Of a stretch of 64,000 nucleotides of DNA, positions 1-8,540 are shown piece by piece. The notes under the pieces were generated by a model. That model saw only the letters and a list, made by a program, of their open reading frames with translations. It searched no databases and was not told where the DNA came from. Numbering within the stretch: position 1 is the stretch's first letter; every line of letters begins with the position of its first letter. The translations under genes and the position numbers were made by a program. The stretch comes from Sphingobacteriia bacterium (lineage in GTDB: Bacteria; Pseudomonadota; Alphaproteobacteria; Rickettsiales; 33-17), in assembly GCA_017304685.1 (NCBI GenBank), contig JAFKLR010000004.1, positions 186,001-250,000 on the forward strand. The letters are read 5' to 3'.

Positions 1-791
1 GCGTGCATTGCATTATCTCTAAAATATTCGCCCATAGTACAACCTGTATATGGTGCTAAAAATTGAAGAGGAGCAGGTTCGGAAGCAGTAGCAGCAACTA
101 TAATACTATATTCTAATGCACCTTCTTCTTCTAATTTTTTAACTACTTGTGCAACAGTTGAACGCTTTTGGCCAATTGCAACATATACGCAATATAATTT
201 TTTTCTTTCATCATCAAGTGAATTTACTTTCTTTTGATTTAATATAGCATCTAATGCTACTGAAGTTTTTCCTGTTTGACGGTCACCAATGATAAGTTCT
301 CTTTGGCCTCTTCCAATTGGTATAAGAGTATCAATAGCTTTAAGGCCCGTTTGTACAGGTTCATGAACTGATTTCCTTGCAATAATTCCAGGAGCCTTTA
401 TTTCAATTTTACGAAATTCAACATTTGTTAAAGGGCCTTTGCCATCAATAGGATTACCTAAGGCGTCCACAACTCTTCCAAGCAAACCTTTTCCTACTGG
501 TACTTGAACAATTTGATGAGTTCTTTTAACGGTTTCACCTTCTCTTACTTTATAATCTTCTCCGAAAATTACTGCTCCTACGTTATCAAATTCTAAATTT
601 AGAGCCATACCTTTAAGTCCTGACTCGAATTCTATCATTTCACCTACTTGGACATCATTTAAGCCGTAAATTTTAGCAATACCATCTTCCACAGTAAGTA
701 CTTCGCCAACTTCTTTTACTTCAGCTGAATCAGCAAATTCTGCTATTTGCTTTTTAATTATTTGAGATACTTCAGAAGCCTTTATTTCCAT
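1..791 (-). CDS. atpA: ATP synthase F1 subunit alpha, 3' end outside window
   Basis: Catalytic-core alpha subunit of the F1 sector of ATP synthase, on the cytoplasmic face of the inner membrane. Reading the minus strand from the ATG at 789-791 gives 263 codons that run off the left edge, so roughly the N-terminal half of the usual ~510 residues is present. Visible family marks are the start [12 protein letters not shown], the beta-barrel segment with [11 protein letters not shown], and the nucleotide-binding P-loop GDRQTGKT (about 262-288), followed by the QKRSTVA segment. It lies 10 bases after atpH, the usual alphaproteobacterial order atpH-atpA-(atpG-atpD-atpC). Identification is secure; only the end is unseen. 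Confidence 0.97.
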   Translation of the reverse strand, partial: MEIKASEVSQIIKKQIAEFADSAEVKEVGEVLTVEDGIAKIYGLNDVQVGEMIEFESGLKGMALNLEFDNVGAVIFGEDYKVREGETVKRTHQIVQVPVGKGLLGRVVDALGNPIDGKGPLTNVEFRKIEIKAPGIIARKSVHEPVQTGLKAIDTLIPIGRGQRELIIGDRQTGKTSVALDAILNQKKVNSLDDERKKLYCVYVAIGQKRSTVAQVVKKLEEEGALEYSIIVAATASEPAPLQFLAPYTGCTMGEYFRDNAMH

Positions 792-801
792 TATCTTCCT
801 C

Positions 802-1371
802 TTAACTAGTTAGATTACTAAATTCTTTATACACACTTTGTTTGAAGCTTTTCAGCTTATTGTAAAGAGACGCGTCATATAATGTTGAATTAATTTGTAC
901 CACTAAGCCATCAAGTATTTCAGGATCAATTTTTATTTCTGTAATTAACTTCTTATTTAGCTTAGTTTCGAGTTTATTTACTACTTTATTAATTAATTCT
1001 TGCGATGGTTGTTTAGCAAAAATTAATTTCAGTCTAAATTTATTTTCTTTTTGTTCAATTATTTCATTATAGCGTTCAATAATTTGCGGTAAATAATTTA
1101 GTCGAGAATTTTTAATTAAAAGATTTATAAAATTTATCAAATACTTTTCAGCGTTTAATTTATTTAATATTTCTTTTATTGTATTTTCGACAATATTTTT
1201 TTTCAGAAATTTATTATGTACGAGCTTTTTCAGCTCTTCAGAAGTATTGTATAGTTGCAATAAATTATCTAAGGTATTCTTGATACCTTTGTAATTTGCT
1301 TCTGTTATTTCGAATAAAGATTCTGCATATACGTTTATAATTTTTGCATCATCTTTTGCAGATTTTGCCAT
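802..1371 (-). CDS. atpH: ATP synthase F1 subunit delta (OSCP)
   Basis: Delta subunit, which ties the F1 head to the peripheral stalk of ATP synthase. The 189 residues match the family length. The N-terminal helical domain carries YAESLFEI near residue 15, and the C-terminal part has the family pattern [17 protein letters not shown] before a helix ending the protein. It opens the atpHA transcription unit and is divergent from coaE across a 96-base gap that must hold both promoters. The protein is very lysine- and asparagine-rich, as expected from the base composition. Confidence 0.93.
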   Translation of the reverse strand: MAKSAKDDAKIINVYAESLFEITEANYKGIKNTLDNLLQLYNTSEELKKLVHNKFLKKNIVENTIKEILNKLNAEKYLINFINLLIKNSRLNYLPQIIERYNEIIEQKENKFRLKLIFAKQPSQELINKVVNKLETKLNKKLITEIKIDPEILDGLVVQINSTLYDASLYNKLKSFKQSVYKEFSNLTS

Positions 1372-1467
1372 AATAGATTAACTTTTGGTTGGATTTTATT
1401 GTTGCTCAAACTATCATATACTTTTTAACATGGCAAGTAAGCTTTTTAAAACCTAAAATTTTTTTAT

Positions 1468-2055
1468 ATGATTATTATTGGATTAACTGGATCAATTGGA
1501 ATGGGCAAAAGTTTTGTCGCTGACTTAATGAAAAATTTTAATTGTATAACTTTAAATGCTGATACAATCGCGCATAATTTTTTAAATTCACAAGAAGTAA
1601 AAAATCATTTTCCTGAAGCAATTGTTAATAATACAATAGACCGGAAATTATTAGGAAATATCGTTTTTAATGATGAAAATAAGCTATTTGTTTTAGAAAA
1701 AATTATTCATCCTAAAGTTGAAGAGTTTTATTTAAAAAATATTCAATATTTTAAAATGCACAAATTGTACAATTATTTGGTAATTGAGGCTCCTCTTCTT
1801 TTTGAGTCAAAATTAGACCGGCTTTGTGATTATGTTATTAACGTTAGAGCACCTTTTTATATTCAAAAGAAACGTGTTTTAAAGAGAAATAAAATTGATG
1901 AAAAACAACTTCAAAATATATTGAAAAGACAAATCAGTTCAAAGCATAAGTCAGAGCTTGCCGATTTTACTATAAATAGTAGCTTAGGTAAAAATTTTGT
2001 GCTAAAACAATTAAAGAATATTTTTGAGGAAATCGATGCAACCTTTAATTCGTGA
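1468..2055 (+). CDS. coaE: Dephospho-CoA kinase
   Basis: Phosphorylates the 3'-hydroxyl of dephospho-CoA, the last step of coenzyme A synthesis, in the cytoplasm. The P-loop GLTGSIGMGKS sits at residues 5-15. The substrate-binding DAD-type motif appears as NADTIAH near residue 30, and the lid region has APLLFES at about 109-115. Length 195 residues is normal for CoaE. Its end overlaps the start of dnaQ by 20 bases, so the two are translationally linked; coaE-dnaQ is a common alphaproteobacterial pair. Confidence 0.94.
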   Translation: MIIIGLTGSIGMGKSFVADLMKNFNCITLNADTIAHNFLNSQEVKNHFPEAIVNNTIDRKLLGNIVFNDENKLFVLEKIIHPKVEEFYLKNIQYFKMHKLYNYLVIEAPLLFESKLDRLCDYVINVRAPFYIQKKRVLKRNKIDEKQLQNILKRQISSKHKSELADFTINSSLGKNFVLKQLKNIFEEIDATFNS

Positions 2056-2731
2056 AATTATTCTTGATACTGAAACAACAGGCCTTAATCCTGCAAATAA
2101 TCACAGAATTATTGAGATTGGTTGCGTTGAATTAATTAACCGAGTTAAAACTGGTGTTGAATTTCATACTTATATTGATCCTAAAAGAAATATTCCTGAA
2201 GATTCTTTCCGCATTCATGGAATTTCTTTAGATTTTTTAAAAAAAAATAATGCACCTTTTTTTGAAGACATTGCGCATACATTTTTAGAATTTATAGGTG
2301 ATGCAAGTTTAATTATTCATAATGCCTCTTTCGATGTTAAATTTCTTAATCATCATTTAATTGAACTCGGGTTCCTTCCTGTTGATCATAATAGGAAAAT
2401 CGTAGACACTTTAACACTTGCTCGAACTAAATTTCCTGGTTCACCAATTAATCTTGATGCTCTTTGTCGCAGATTTAAAATTGATTTATCTTCACGTGAA
2501 AAACACGGAGCTTTAATTGACTCTAACCTACTTGCTGATGTTTATATTCAATTGACTGGTGGCTACCAAGATTCTCTTACAATTGATGTTACAAAAAAAC
2601 AAATCGAAGAAATTATTATTACTAGAAGAAATTTATTCTCACGTGAAAACCCTACACAAATATCTGAAGAAGAAAAACTAGCTCATCTTGAAATTCTTTC
2701 AAAAATAAAAGAACCTCTTTGGTCAATTTAG
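2036..2731 (+). CDS. dnaQ: DNA polymerase III subunit epsilon
   Basis: Proofreading 3'-5' exonuclease of the replicative polymerase. All three exonuclease motifs of the DEDDh class are visible: ILDTETTGLNP (motif I, near residue 9), HNASFDVKFLN (motif II) and HGALIDSNLLADVY (motif III, with the catalytic His and Asp). I place the start at the ATG at 2036 because GAGG at 2026-2029 is well spaced for it; an upstream in-frame TTG at 2024 would swallow that ribosome site. The resulting 231 residues fit the family. It overlaps the coaE end by 20 bases. Confidence 0.94.
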   Translation: MQPLIREIILDTETTGLNPANNHRIIEIGCVELINRVKTGVEFHTYIDPKRNIPEDSFRIHGISLDFLKKNNAPFFEDIAHTFLEFIGDASLIIHNASFDVKFLNHHLIELGFLPVDHNRKIVDTLTLARTKFPGSPINLDALCRRFKIDLSSREKHGALIDSNLLADVYIQLTGGYQDSLTIDVTKKQIEEIIITRRNLFSRENPTQISEEEKLAHLEILSKIKEPLWSI

Positions 2732-2758
2732 TATTTTTAACAATTTTTGATTTAATTG

Positions 2759-2787
2759 TTGACCACTTTTAGAAAATAAAATATTTA
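2759..2787 (+). promoter_or_regulatory. Candidate sigma-70 promoter for the small acidic protein
   Basis: TTGACC at 2759-2764 and TATTTA at 2782-2787 are separated by 17 bases, the optimal spacing, in the gap after dnaQ. TATAAC at 2786-2791 is an alternative -10 with a longer spacer. In a genome this A+T-rich such boxes arise by chance, but the position just before a leader hairpin, a strong ribosome site and a terminated single gene supports it. Confidence 0.5.
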
Positions 2788-2797
2788 TAACAGTTAC

Positions 2798-2818
2798 GTT
2801 GTAAGGTTACTTTACAAC
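2798..2818 (+). promoter_or_regulatory. Leader hairpin before the small acidic protein
   Basis: GTTGTAA at 2798-2804 and TTACAAC at 2812-2818 form a perfect 7-bp stem with a 7-base loop. The stem ends about ten bases before the AAGGAGG ribosome site at 2828-2834. It could stabilise the mRNA 5' end or modulate initiation; the role is inference. Confidence 0.45.
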
Positions 2819-2839
2819 TAATTTTTTAAGGAGGTTTTA

Positions 2840-2995
2840 ATGGAAAATAACGAAGTTATAAATAATGAAGAAGTTGCAGTTAGTGAAGAAGCTAACGTAG
2901 TAGTTTTAGAAAACGTTAATGGAACTGAAGAAGTTATCGAAGTACCAACAAACGTTTTACCAGCTGAAGTTACAGTTGATGTAGTTACTGCATAA
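2840..2995 (+). CDS. Small acidic protein of unknown function, 51 residues
   Basis: No family recognised. A canonical AAGGAGG ends five bases before the ATG, the strongest ribosome site I noticed in the window. The product starts MENNEVINNEEV, is built almost wholly of Glu, Val, Asn, Ala and Thr, and contains no Lys, Arg or His, which is striking for a genome whose proteins are Lys-rich. It has no membrane segment and no cysteine. The gene stands alone, with a promoter-like element and leader hairpin upstream and a strong terminator 24 bases downstream, so it is probably abundantly expressed as a monocistronic message. A longer ORF on the opposite strand over the same bases lacks any such signals and I consider it a shadow. 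Confidence 0.75.
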   Translation: MENNEVINNEEVAVSEEANVVVLENVNGTEEVIEVPTNVLPAEVTVDVVTA

Positions 2996-3018
2996 ATTAT
3001 TTCCAAATAATTTAAGAA

Positions 3019-3047
3019 AACTTCTGGGGTTTCCCAGAAGTTTTTTT
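3019..3047 (+). terminator. Rho-independent terminator of the small acidic protein gene
   Basis: Perfect 10-bp stem AACTTCTGGG / CCCAGAAGTT with a 4-base GTTT loop, running directly into seven T. It is one of the cleanest terminators in the window and separates the small gene from the MFS gene that follows. Confidence 0.92.
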
Positions 3048-3137
3048 ATTGACTTTTTCACTTAAAGGTCTACGCTAAAAATATTACCTAAACACTTCTT
3101 TTATTATATTCAATTAATAAATTTAAGGGGCCCTCCA

Positions 3138-4373
3138 GTGTCAAAAAGATTCCGTTTTTTACCTGTAAGCTTAGGTGTACTCGTTGAGCATTATGATACG
3201 AGCCTTTATGGTTTTATGTCTCCTTTATTAATTGAATTATTCTTTCCTAATGTCGATCCAATTAATGGAATTATGCTAATACTTTCTGGATATGGAATTA
3301 GTTTATTAGGTAAACCTATTGGGGCTGTTGTATTAGGTATGATAGGAGATAAATATGGTAGAAAAAGAGCATTAGTAACTTCTATTTTAGGCATGGGTAT
3401 AGTAACTATATTTATGGGTCTATTACCTACCTATGCTCAAGTTGGAGGCTTGGCACCTGTTTTATTAATATTAAGTCGATTGTTACAGGCATTTTTTGTC
3501 GCCGGCGAATATAATGGTGGCGCTATTTTTATTGTTGAACACAATAAAAAAGATAATGGTTTAATGAGTGGAATTTATTGTAGTTTCACCGCAATTGGAA
3601 TATTACTCGCATCTATTGCCACAACACTTGTTATAGAATATAAAGAAGAAGCAAATTTATGGCGTGTGCCATATTTTATAGGAGCAATTACAGCTCTTAT
3701 AGGATTATATTTTAGATTATCTGCAACAGAAACACCTGAATTTATTAAAAGTCATGGAAAAACTTTTAATGAGCATTTTTGTAATTTATCGAATGAGAGC
3801 GCTAAACAATTAGTTACTATTATCGTTCTTGCAACATTTATAAGTGTTCTATATATGGTACCTACCATAATGGTAAATTCTTTCATAACAATTGTAACCA
3901 ATATAACGGTGCCTGAAATTATGAAAATAAATTCGTTAGTATTAGTATTATATGCTATAATGTTACCATTTATGGGAATGCTTACAGATAAACTTGGTAC
4001 TGATAGATTGTTATATTATTCCTTACTTGCTGGAGTATTTGTTACCGTCCCAACTTTCACATTACTTACTAGCGGTGATATATGGTCAATTTTTGCTTTC
4101 AAGCTAATTATGATTACCATTTGCGCTGCTTTTATTACAGCATTTCACCCTTGGTCTGTAAAACAATTTCCTGTAAATAGAAGATATACAAATATCTCAT
4201 TTGGTTATTCTATAGGTAGCCAAATAGGAGCTTATGCTCCAACCCTTAGTTTATCTCTTTATAAGCAAACTGGTATAATTTATACACATGGTTTTTTAAT
4301 TATGGTTAGCGCTTTATTAGGTTTATATTGTATTACAAAATTTAATAATGCATATATGGAAAAAATAGCATGA
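3138..4373 (+). CDS. MFS transporter, metabolite:H+ symporter (ProP-like) family
   Basis: Twelve-helix inner-membrane importer of 411 residues. The N-terminus has the [10 protein letters not shown] segment typical of the ProP/MHS-type carriers that are abundant in Rickettsiales. The loop between helices 2 and 3 carries an intact MFS motif [11 protein letters not shown] (about residues 74-83). The start is a GTG preceded by AAGGGG. The next gene, an SDHAF4-type factor, begins on its stop codon (ATGA overlap). It is a paralogue of the riboswitch-linked carrier at 29294-30553, but its leader shows no riboswitch. The substrate cannot be read from sequence. Confidence 0.85.
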   Translation: MSKRFRFLPVSLGVLVEHYDTSLYGFMSPLLIELFFPNVDPINGIMLILSGYGISLLGKPIGAVVLGMIGDKYGRKRALVTSILGMGIVTIFMGLLPTYAQVGGLAPVLLILSRLLQAFFVAGEYNGGAIFIVEHNKKDNGLMSGIYCSFTAIGILLASIATTLVIEYKEEANLWRVPYFIGAITALIGLYFRLSATETPEFIKSHGKTFNEHFCNLSNESAKQLVTIIVLATFISVLYMVPTIMVNSFITIVTNITVPEIMKINSLVLVLYAIMLPFMGMLTDKLGTDRLLYYSLLAGVFVTVPTFTLLTSGDIWSIFAFKLIMITICAAFITAFHPWSVKQFPVNRRYTNISFGYSIGSQIGAYAPTLSLSLYKQTGIIYTHGFLIMVSALLGLYCITKFNNAYMEKIA

Positions 4374-4504
4374 AAGAAGCAGATAAAAATAATAGTGAAG
4401 ATAATAAAAATAATGAGTCTATTGAAGAAATTGGCGGCCCAAAAGGTCCTGAACCAACACGCTATGGCGATTGGGAAGTTAAAGGTAGAGTAAGCGATTT
4501 TTAA
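4370..4504 (+). CDS. Succinate dehydrogenase assembly factor 4-like (DUF1674)
   Basis: 44-residue protein with an acidic, Asn/Lys-rich front half and the diagnostic C-terminal block [18 protein letters not shown] ending in RVSDF. This is the signature of the DUF1674/SDHAF4 family, which in mitochondria helps assemble flavinated succinate dehydrogenase subunit A. It starts in the stop codon of the MFS gene (ATGA) and so is translated from the same message. It supports an alphaproteobacterial origin. Confidence 0.9.
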   Translation: MKEADKNNSEDNKNNESIEEIGGPKGPEPTRYGDWEVKGRVSDF

Positions 4505-4612
4505 TTTCTATTTTCCAAAACTTTATAGACTAACAATTTTACTTATGAGAAACTATTTTTAGAAACAAATATTTTATATTATTCTATAAAACTAAAATTA
4601 AGGATCTTATAA

Positions 4613-5062
4613 ATGGAAAAATCTTTAATGATTTTTGCTTATAAAACAAAATTTTCTTGCTCTTATAAAATGACTAACCCAAATCTTAGTGAACAAGAAA
4701 ATTTGATGTTTTATGGTTTAAATAATAACATTTTAGGTAATAGCTTTGAATTAATTATTGAATTTAAAGGTGCAATTGACCCTGTAAATGGAATGGTATT
4801 AAACCATTTAAAATTAAATGAGTTCGTAAAGGAATTTGTTATAAATAAAGTTAATAATAAATTTTTAAATGAAGAAGTGGATGAATTTCATCATATTGTT
4901 CCCACTTTAGAAAATTTAGCTTTTACCTTTTGGAATTGGCTATTAGTTAAAATTAATGAAAAAGTATTGCATTCTATTAAAATAATAGATTCAAACGGTA
5001 ATTATGCAATGTATAAAGGTGAAAAATTAGGTACTGACGATGCTCTCGATTTCGTTCTCTGA
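4613..5062 (+). CDS. QueD/6-pyruvoyl-tetrahydropterin synthase homologue, active site lost
   Basis: 149 residues with the fold-marking core of the QueD/PTPS family: GNSFELIIEFKGAIDPVNG (about 42-60), then the LNEFVKEF helix, FLNEEV and PTLENLAFTFWNWL. Family members bind zinc with one early His and a HGH pair and use Cys, Asp and His for catalysis. Here the HGH position reads LGN, the early His region reads FSCSYK, and the DH pair before LN is NN. An enzymatic role in queuosine or pterin synthesis is therefore unlikely. AAGGA precedes the ATG. The 3' end overlaps tatB by 23 bases, so it heads the tat transcription unit. Homology is moderately sure; the function is unknown. Confidence 0.7.
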   Translation: MEKSLMIFAYKTKFSCSYKMTNPNLSEQENLMFYGLNNNILGNSFELIIEFKGAIDPVNGMVLNHLKLNEFVKEFVINKVNNKFLNEEVDEFHHIVPTLENLAFTFWNWLLVKINEKVLHSIKIIDSNGNYAMYKGEKLGTDDALDFVL

Positions 5063-5360
5063 AATTATAGTTATCTTCGTAGTGGCACTTACCTTATTTG
5101 GTAAAAAGGAGATTCCTGAACTTGTAAAAATGGCATTAAAGGTAATAAAAAAATTGTCATTTTATAAATCTCAAGTAAAGGATTATATAAAAGAAGTCTC
5201 TAACGAACTAGAAATTGAAGAAATAAACAAACAATTTACAAAAATCGTTATAGGTGAAGATGGTAAAGAATATCTTGCCTATGATTTAGATTTTATAAAA
5301 CCTGATATTGCTAATGATGAAAAAGAACATACAGAACCAGACACAAAACCAATTACCTAA
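5040..5360 (+). CDS. tatB: Twin-arginine translocase subunit TatB (TatA/B family)
   Basis: 106 residues with one N-terminal membrane helix (SFSEIIVIFVVALTLFGKK) followed by the family EIPEL turn and a long amphipathic helix. The FSE start and the extended helix with KEVSNELEIEEINKQ favour TatB, the TatC-bound receptor component, over the pore-forming TatA. It lies inside an overlapping gene string: its start is within the QueD-like gene and its end overlaps tatC. A separate tatA is not in this window. Confidence 0.85.
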   Translation: MLSISFSEIIVIFVVALTLFGKKEIPELVKMALKVIKKLSFYKSQVKDYIKEVSNELEIEEINKQFTKIVIGEDGKEYLAYDLDFIKPDIANDEKEHTEPDTKPIT

Positions 5361-6096
5361 TGACGAAATTTTAAAAAAAACTGCTTCTATAAGCGCTCAT
5401 TTAATTGAGCTTAGAAATCGTTTTATTAAAGTTGGAATTGTGTTTATTGCATTATTTGCAATTGCTTATTTCTTTTCGGAAAATGTTTATAATTTTTTAT
5501 TAATGCCTTTAATTAAAATCAATGGTGAAAATAATCACCGCATAATTTATACTGGGCTTACAGAAGCATTTTTTACCTATATAAAACTTTCTACCTTTAC
5601 AGCTCTTCTTTTTACAATTCCCTATTTTTTCTGGCAAATTTATTTATTTGCAGCACCTGGGCTTTATAAAAATGAAAGAAAGGGATTTTTACCTTTTTTA
5701 ATATTTACTCCTTTCCTTTTTTACAGCGGTATTGCTTTTGCTTATTATTTAGTTTTCCCCTATGCATGGCAATTTTTCTTAAGCTTTGAATCCCCTAATG
5801 CCGCTTTACCTATTGTTTTTGAAGCAAGGATTTATGAATATTTATCCCTTGTAATGCATTTAATGATTGCGTTTGGGGTGGCGTTTCAGCTACCAGTTGC
5901 AACGGTGTTATTATATAAAATTGGCCTAGTTTCTATAGAAACATTAAAAGCTAAACGTAAATATGCAATTGTAGGCATGTTTATTATTTCAGCAATAATT
6001 ACTCCACCAGATGTGTTTAGCCAAATTGCTTTAGCTTTACCGCTAATTATTCTTTATGAGATTGCAATAATAATCTGTAATAAAATAATTAAGTAG
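5314..6096 (+). CDS. tatC: Sec-independent protein translocase subunit TatC
   Basis: Core receptor of the twin-arginine export system, which moves folded proteins across the inner membrane. The family opening HLIELRNRF is near residue 27, and several hydrophobic helices follow. Conserved pieces visible are FTYIKLSTFTALLF, YLFAAPGLYKNERK and the late IITPPDVFSQIALALP. About 260 residues is normal. I prefer the ATG at 5314 (or 5317) to an upstream TTG; either way it overlaps tatB by about 45 bases. Alphaproteobacteria use Tat for the Rieske protein among others, which fits the respiratory genes nearby. Confidence 0.93.
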   Translation: MMKKNIQNQTQNQLPNDEILKKTASISAHLIELRNRFIKVGIVFIALFAIAYFFSENVYNFLLMPLIKINGENNHRIIYTGLTEAFFTYIKLSTFTALLFTIPYFFWQIYLFAAPGLYKNERKGFLPFLIFTPFLFYSGIAFAYYLVFPYAWQFFLSFESPNAALPIVFEARIYEYLSLVMHLMIAFGVAFQLPVATVLLYKIGLVSIETLKAKRKYAIVGMFIISAIITPPDVFSQIALALPLIILYEIAIIICNKIIK

Positions 6097-6106
6097 GGAA
6101 AGTTAT

Positions 6107-7624
6107 ATGTCTAAAACGCATATAGATTTATATAAATGGACTTCTACTCAGGAATATTTACAAAATGAAGAGCTCTCAATCGATGTACAAGAAGATAACC
6201 AAAATAGATTACTTTATTTCACAAACCTTAGAAGTTTAAGGTTACATTATTCGGACTACAAATTATCTAATTTTCCATCCTATCCTTTTTATTTCACAAA
6301 TTTATTAGCCTTAACAAAGCTTGATAATTTAAATTTGCGCATTTTTTCTAAGAAGGGGTTCAATCAAACTGTTCTTCAATCTCTAACTAATTTAACTTCT
6401 TTAGAATATTATTTTTATCATAGTAGAAATTTTCCTTATATTACCGGTCTTACTAAATTAAGAGAATTAAGTTTAAAATTTGAATGTAATTCATATGATA
6501 AAAATGATCATATAAGTAATCTTTCTAATATTTCTTACCTAACTCAACTTACCTCTCTTAGAATTAGTCGTACCCAAGGTAAGAGTATTAACCTTGATCT
6601 TTTTAAAAATTTAACACGCTTAAAAGAGCTAGCCTTAGATAGTTTTTATACTAATATTAATATTAATAGATTTATACTTCCTCCGCATTTAACTAGTTTT
6701 GAAGCTAATTGCGGAAGTTTTGAAAATATTGATAATATTTCATCACTTGTAAAATTAGAAAAATTAAAATTAAATGCTTATATTAAATCGTATCACTTAA
6801 AATCTTTAACAAACTTATCATCGCTTCGAGAGCTACACCTTGATTTTTTTGCTCGTGGAATTGATTGTAAGGATATCCCTAATTTTCCTAATTTAACATC
6901 GTTAGAACTTGTTAGTAATAATGATAGGGTTAAAAACTTATCGTATATAAGTAAATTTAATAATCTCGTTCATCTTTACTGTAGAAATATTCAATTTAAT
7001 TTAAAATTTTTAGTTAAATTTACGCATTTGAAGTCACTTGATTTATATGAATGTGCATTAACTGAAACTAACGTGTTAAACAAATTACATACTCTTACAA
7101 TATTAAAAATTCGCGACCTTACTTTATCTAGAAAGTCTTTAAATATTTTTAATATAAATCATGTAACTGCTCTTACTAATTTAGTTGAACTTGATCTGAG
7201 TGGATCTGTGGTACATAACTTACCCGAGATATTTAAATTATTTAATTTAAAGTTATTAAGCCTACTTGGCTCAGATATCAAAACATCTCAAGAAAAATGT
7301 CTTTCAATTAAAGAGGATTTAAAAAATAAGAATGTAAAAGTTCTGTATGGTTTATTCACGAGCTTTGATGAAGAAAGTAAGAGCGAAAAAATTAAAACTG
7401 ATATTAAATTACATTATGCCCCAAGAATATTAATAAAAGTTTTTAGCTTTGTTTCTCTAAGCTTAGTGCTCTATTACTTTACCAACTTATCTGGTAGCAA
7501 AAACAATGAACAACAAGATTTCGGTAATACGAATAACTATAATATCAATAACGATCAAACCCAAAATTTTAGAGAATTTTGTGAGAATGTGATTAATAAA
7601 ACTCTTGAGCATTTTAAAAGCTAG
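6107..7624 (+). CDS. Leucine-rich-repeat protein with C-terminal membrane anchor
   Basis: 505 residues. From about residue 40 to 400 there are roughly a dozen irregular repeats of 22-25 residues with the LRR pattern LxxLxxLxL, for example LTNLTSLEYY, LTKLRELSLKF, LSSLRELHLDF, FTHLKSLDLYE and LTNLVELDLSG. No signal peptide is visible. A single hydrophobic helix at about 441-461 (ILIKVFSFVSLSLVLYYF) is followed by a ~45-residue Asn/Gln-rich tail. It starts 10 bases after tatC and is probably cotranscribed. Bacterial LRR proteins of host-associated species are often host-interaction proteins; that role is inference here, and the C-terminal anchor would hold it to a membrane. Confidence 0.8.
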   Translation: MSKTHIDLYKWTSTQEYLQNEELSIDVQEDNQNRLLYFTNLRSLRLHYSDYKLSNFPSYPFYFTNLLALTKLDNLNLRIFSKKGFNQTVLQSLTNLTSLEYYFYHSRNFPYITGLTKLRELSLKFECNSYDKNDHISNLSNISYLTQLTSLRISRTQGKSINLDLFKNLTRLKELALDSFYTNININRFILPPHLTSFEANCGSFENIDNISSLVKLEKLKLNAYIKSYHLKSLTNLSSLRELHLDFFARGIDCKDIPNFPNLTSLELVSNNDRVKNLSYISKFNNLVHLYCRNIQFNLKFLVKFTHLKSLDLYECALTETNVLNKLHTLTILKIRDLTLSRKSLNIFNINHVTALTNLVELDLSGSVVHNLPEIFKLFNLKLLSLLGSDIKTSQEKCLSIKEDLKNKNVKVLYGLFTSFDEESKSEKIKTDIKLHYAPRILIKVFSFVSLSLVLYYFTNLSGSKNNEQQDFGNTNNYNINNDQTQNFREFCENVINKTLEHFKS

Positions 7625-7629
7625 ATTCT

Positions 7630-8523
7630 TTAATCAACAATTGAGATTTCTACTCTACGGCTTCCTGGTTCTCTTTGACCATCAATAGTCTCAATTGCAT
7701 TGTCAGATTCACCAAATGCATAAATAACTATTTTTTCTTTTGAAATACCTTCAGAAGCAAGGAACTTTTTAACCGCTGTCGCTCTTTTCTTAGAAAGTTC
7801 AAGGTTATAAACTTCTGAACCAGCTTTATCAGTAAAACCATTTAGAGAAACTTCTTCCGGAGCAGGTTTCATTTTCTTTATTTCATTAGATATTTTCTTA
7901 AGAGCATTTTTTGAACCTTCAGTTAATTTATCGCTATCGAATTCGAAGAATATACGATATGAAAAATTTTCTTTTGCCTGGTTCAATATTTCTTCAGGTG
8001 ATTTTATCGGTTCACTTTTTACTGGTGCAAGGATAGTTTTATTTGTTGCAACATTTAAATTACTTAATAAAGCTAATTTTTGATCAAGTAGGTTTTTACA
8101 CTTACCAATATCTTCTTGTTGTAAATTTTCTTCTTGTTCTTCTAATAAACAGTCAAAAGCAAAATGGGCTTCTGCTAAATCTTTTGCATAGTTTTTACGA
8201 ATTTCTGTTTTTGCAATTAAATCTACTAATATTTTTCTTTTATTATTAAGTTCTGGAATAAATTGATCTGGAATATTCCAATGTTCAATTTTTTCTGGTT
8301 CAACATTTTGACCATATACAATAAACATTGCTTTATTTATAAAATGTTGAGAATCAATCCAATCATATTTTTCTGCCTCGTTTTCAGCAAATTCTTTGTA
8401 TAATTCGAATAAATGTAGCTGGTAAGCATCACCCTTTGCTTTGGCACGCTTTAAGGTTTCTAATGATGTACAACTTGCAAGTACTGTAGAAATAATAATT
8501 AGATTTAAAAAATTTTTAAGCAA
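7630..8523 (-). CDS. OmpA-family outer-membrane lipoprotein
   Basis: 297 residues beginning with a lipoprotein signal whose lipobox is LASC (acylated Cys18). A charged helical middle (residues 30-160) is followed by an OmpA C-terminal peptidoglycan-binding domain from about 190: IFFEFDSDKL, then LNGFTDKAGSEVYN with the meso-DAP-binding Asp, LSKKRATAVKKFL, and a GSRRVEI end. It probably tethers the outer membrane to peptidoglycan. It resembles Pal but is much longer and is not beside tol genes. It converges with the LRR gene with only five bases between them. Confidence 0.88.
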   Translation of the reverse strand: MLKNFLNLIIISTVLASCTSLETLKRAKAKGDAYQLHLFELYKEFAENEAEKYDWIDSQHFINKAMFIVYGQNVEPEKIEHWNIPDQFIPELNNKRKILVDLIAKTEIRKNYAKDLAEAHFAFDCLLEEQEENLQQEDIGKCKNLLDQKLALLSNLNVATNKTILAPVKSEPIKSPEEILNQAKENFSYRIFFEFDSDKLTEGSKNALKKISNEIKKMKPAPEEVSLNGFTDKAGSEVYNLELSKKRATAVKKFLASEGISKEKIVIYAFGESDNAIETIDGQREPGSRRVEISIVD

Positions 8524-8540
8524 TGCTATTTCACCATAAG

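Noticed and set aside
2488..2650. Two CACGTGA-containing sequences in dnaQ (near 2493 and 2638) as extra parS sites
   Set aside because: Only the central CACGTGAA is shared; the outer bases mismatch the 16-bp consensus at three or more positions.
2818..3006. 62-codon minus-strand frame opposite the small acidic gene
   Set aside because: Ser/Thr-rich shadow without ribosome site; the plus strand has AAGGAGG, a promoter-like element and a terminator in the right places.
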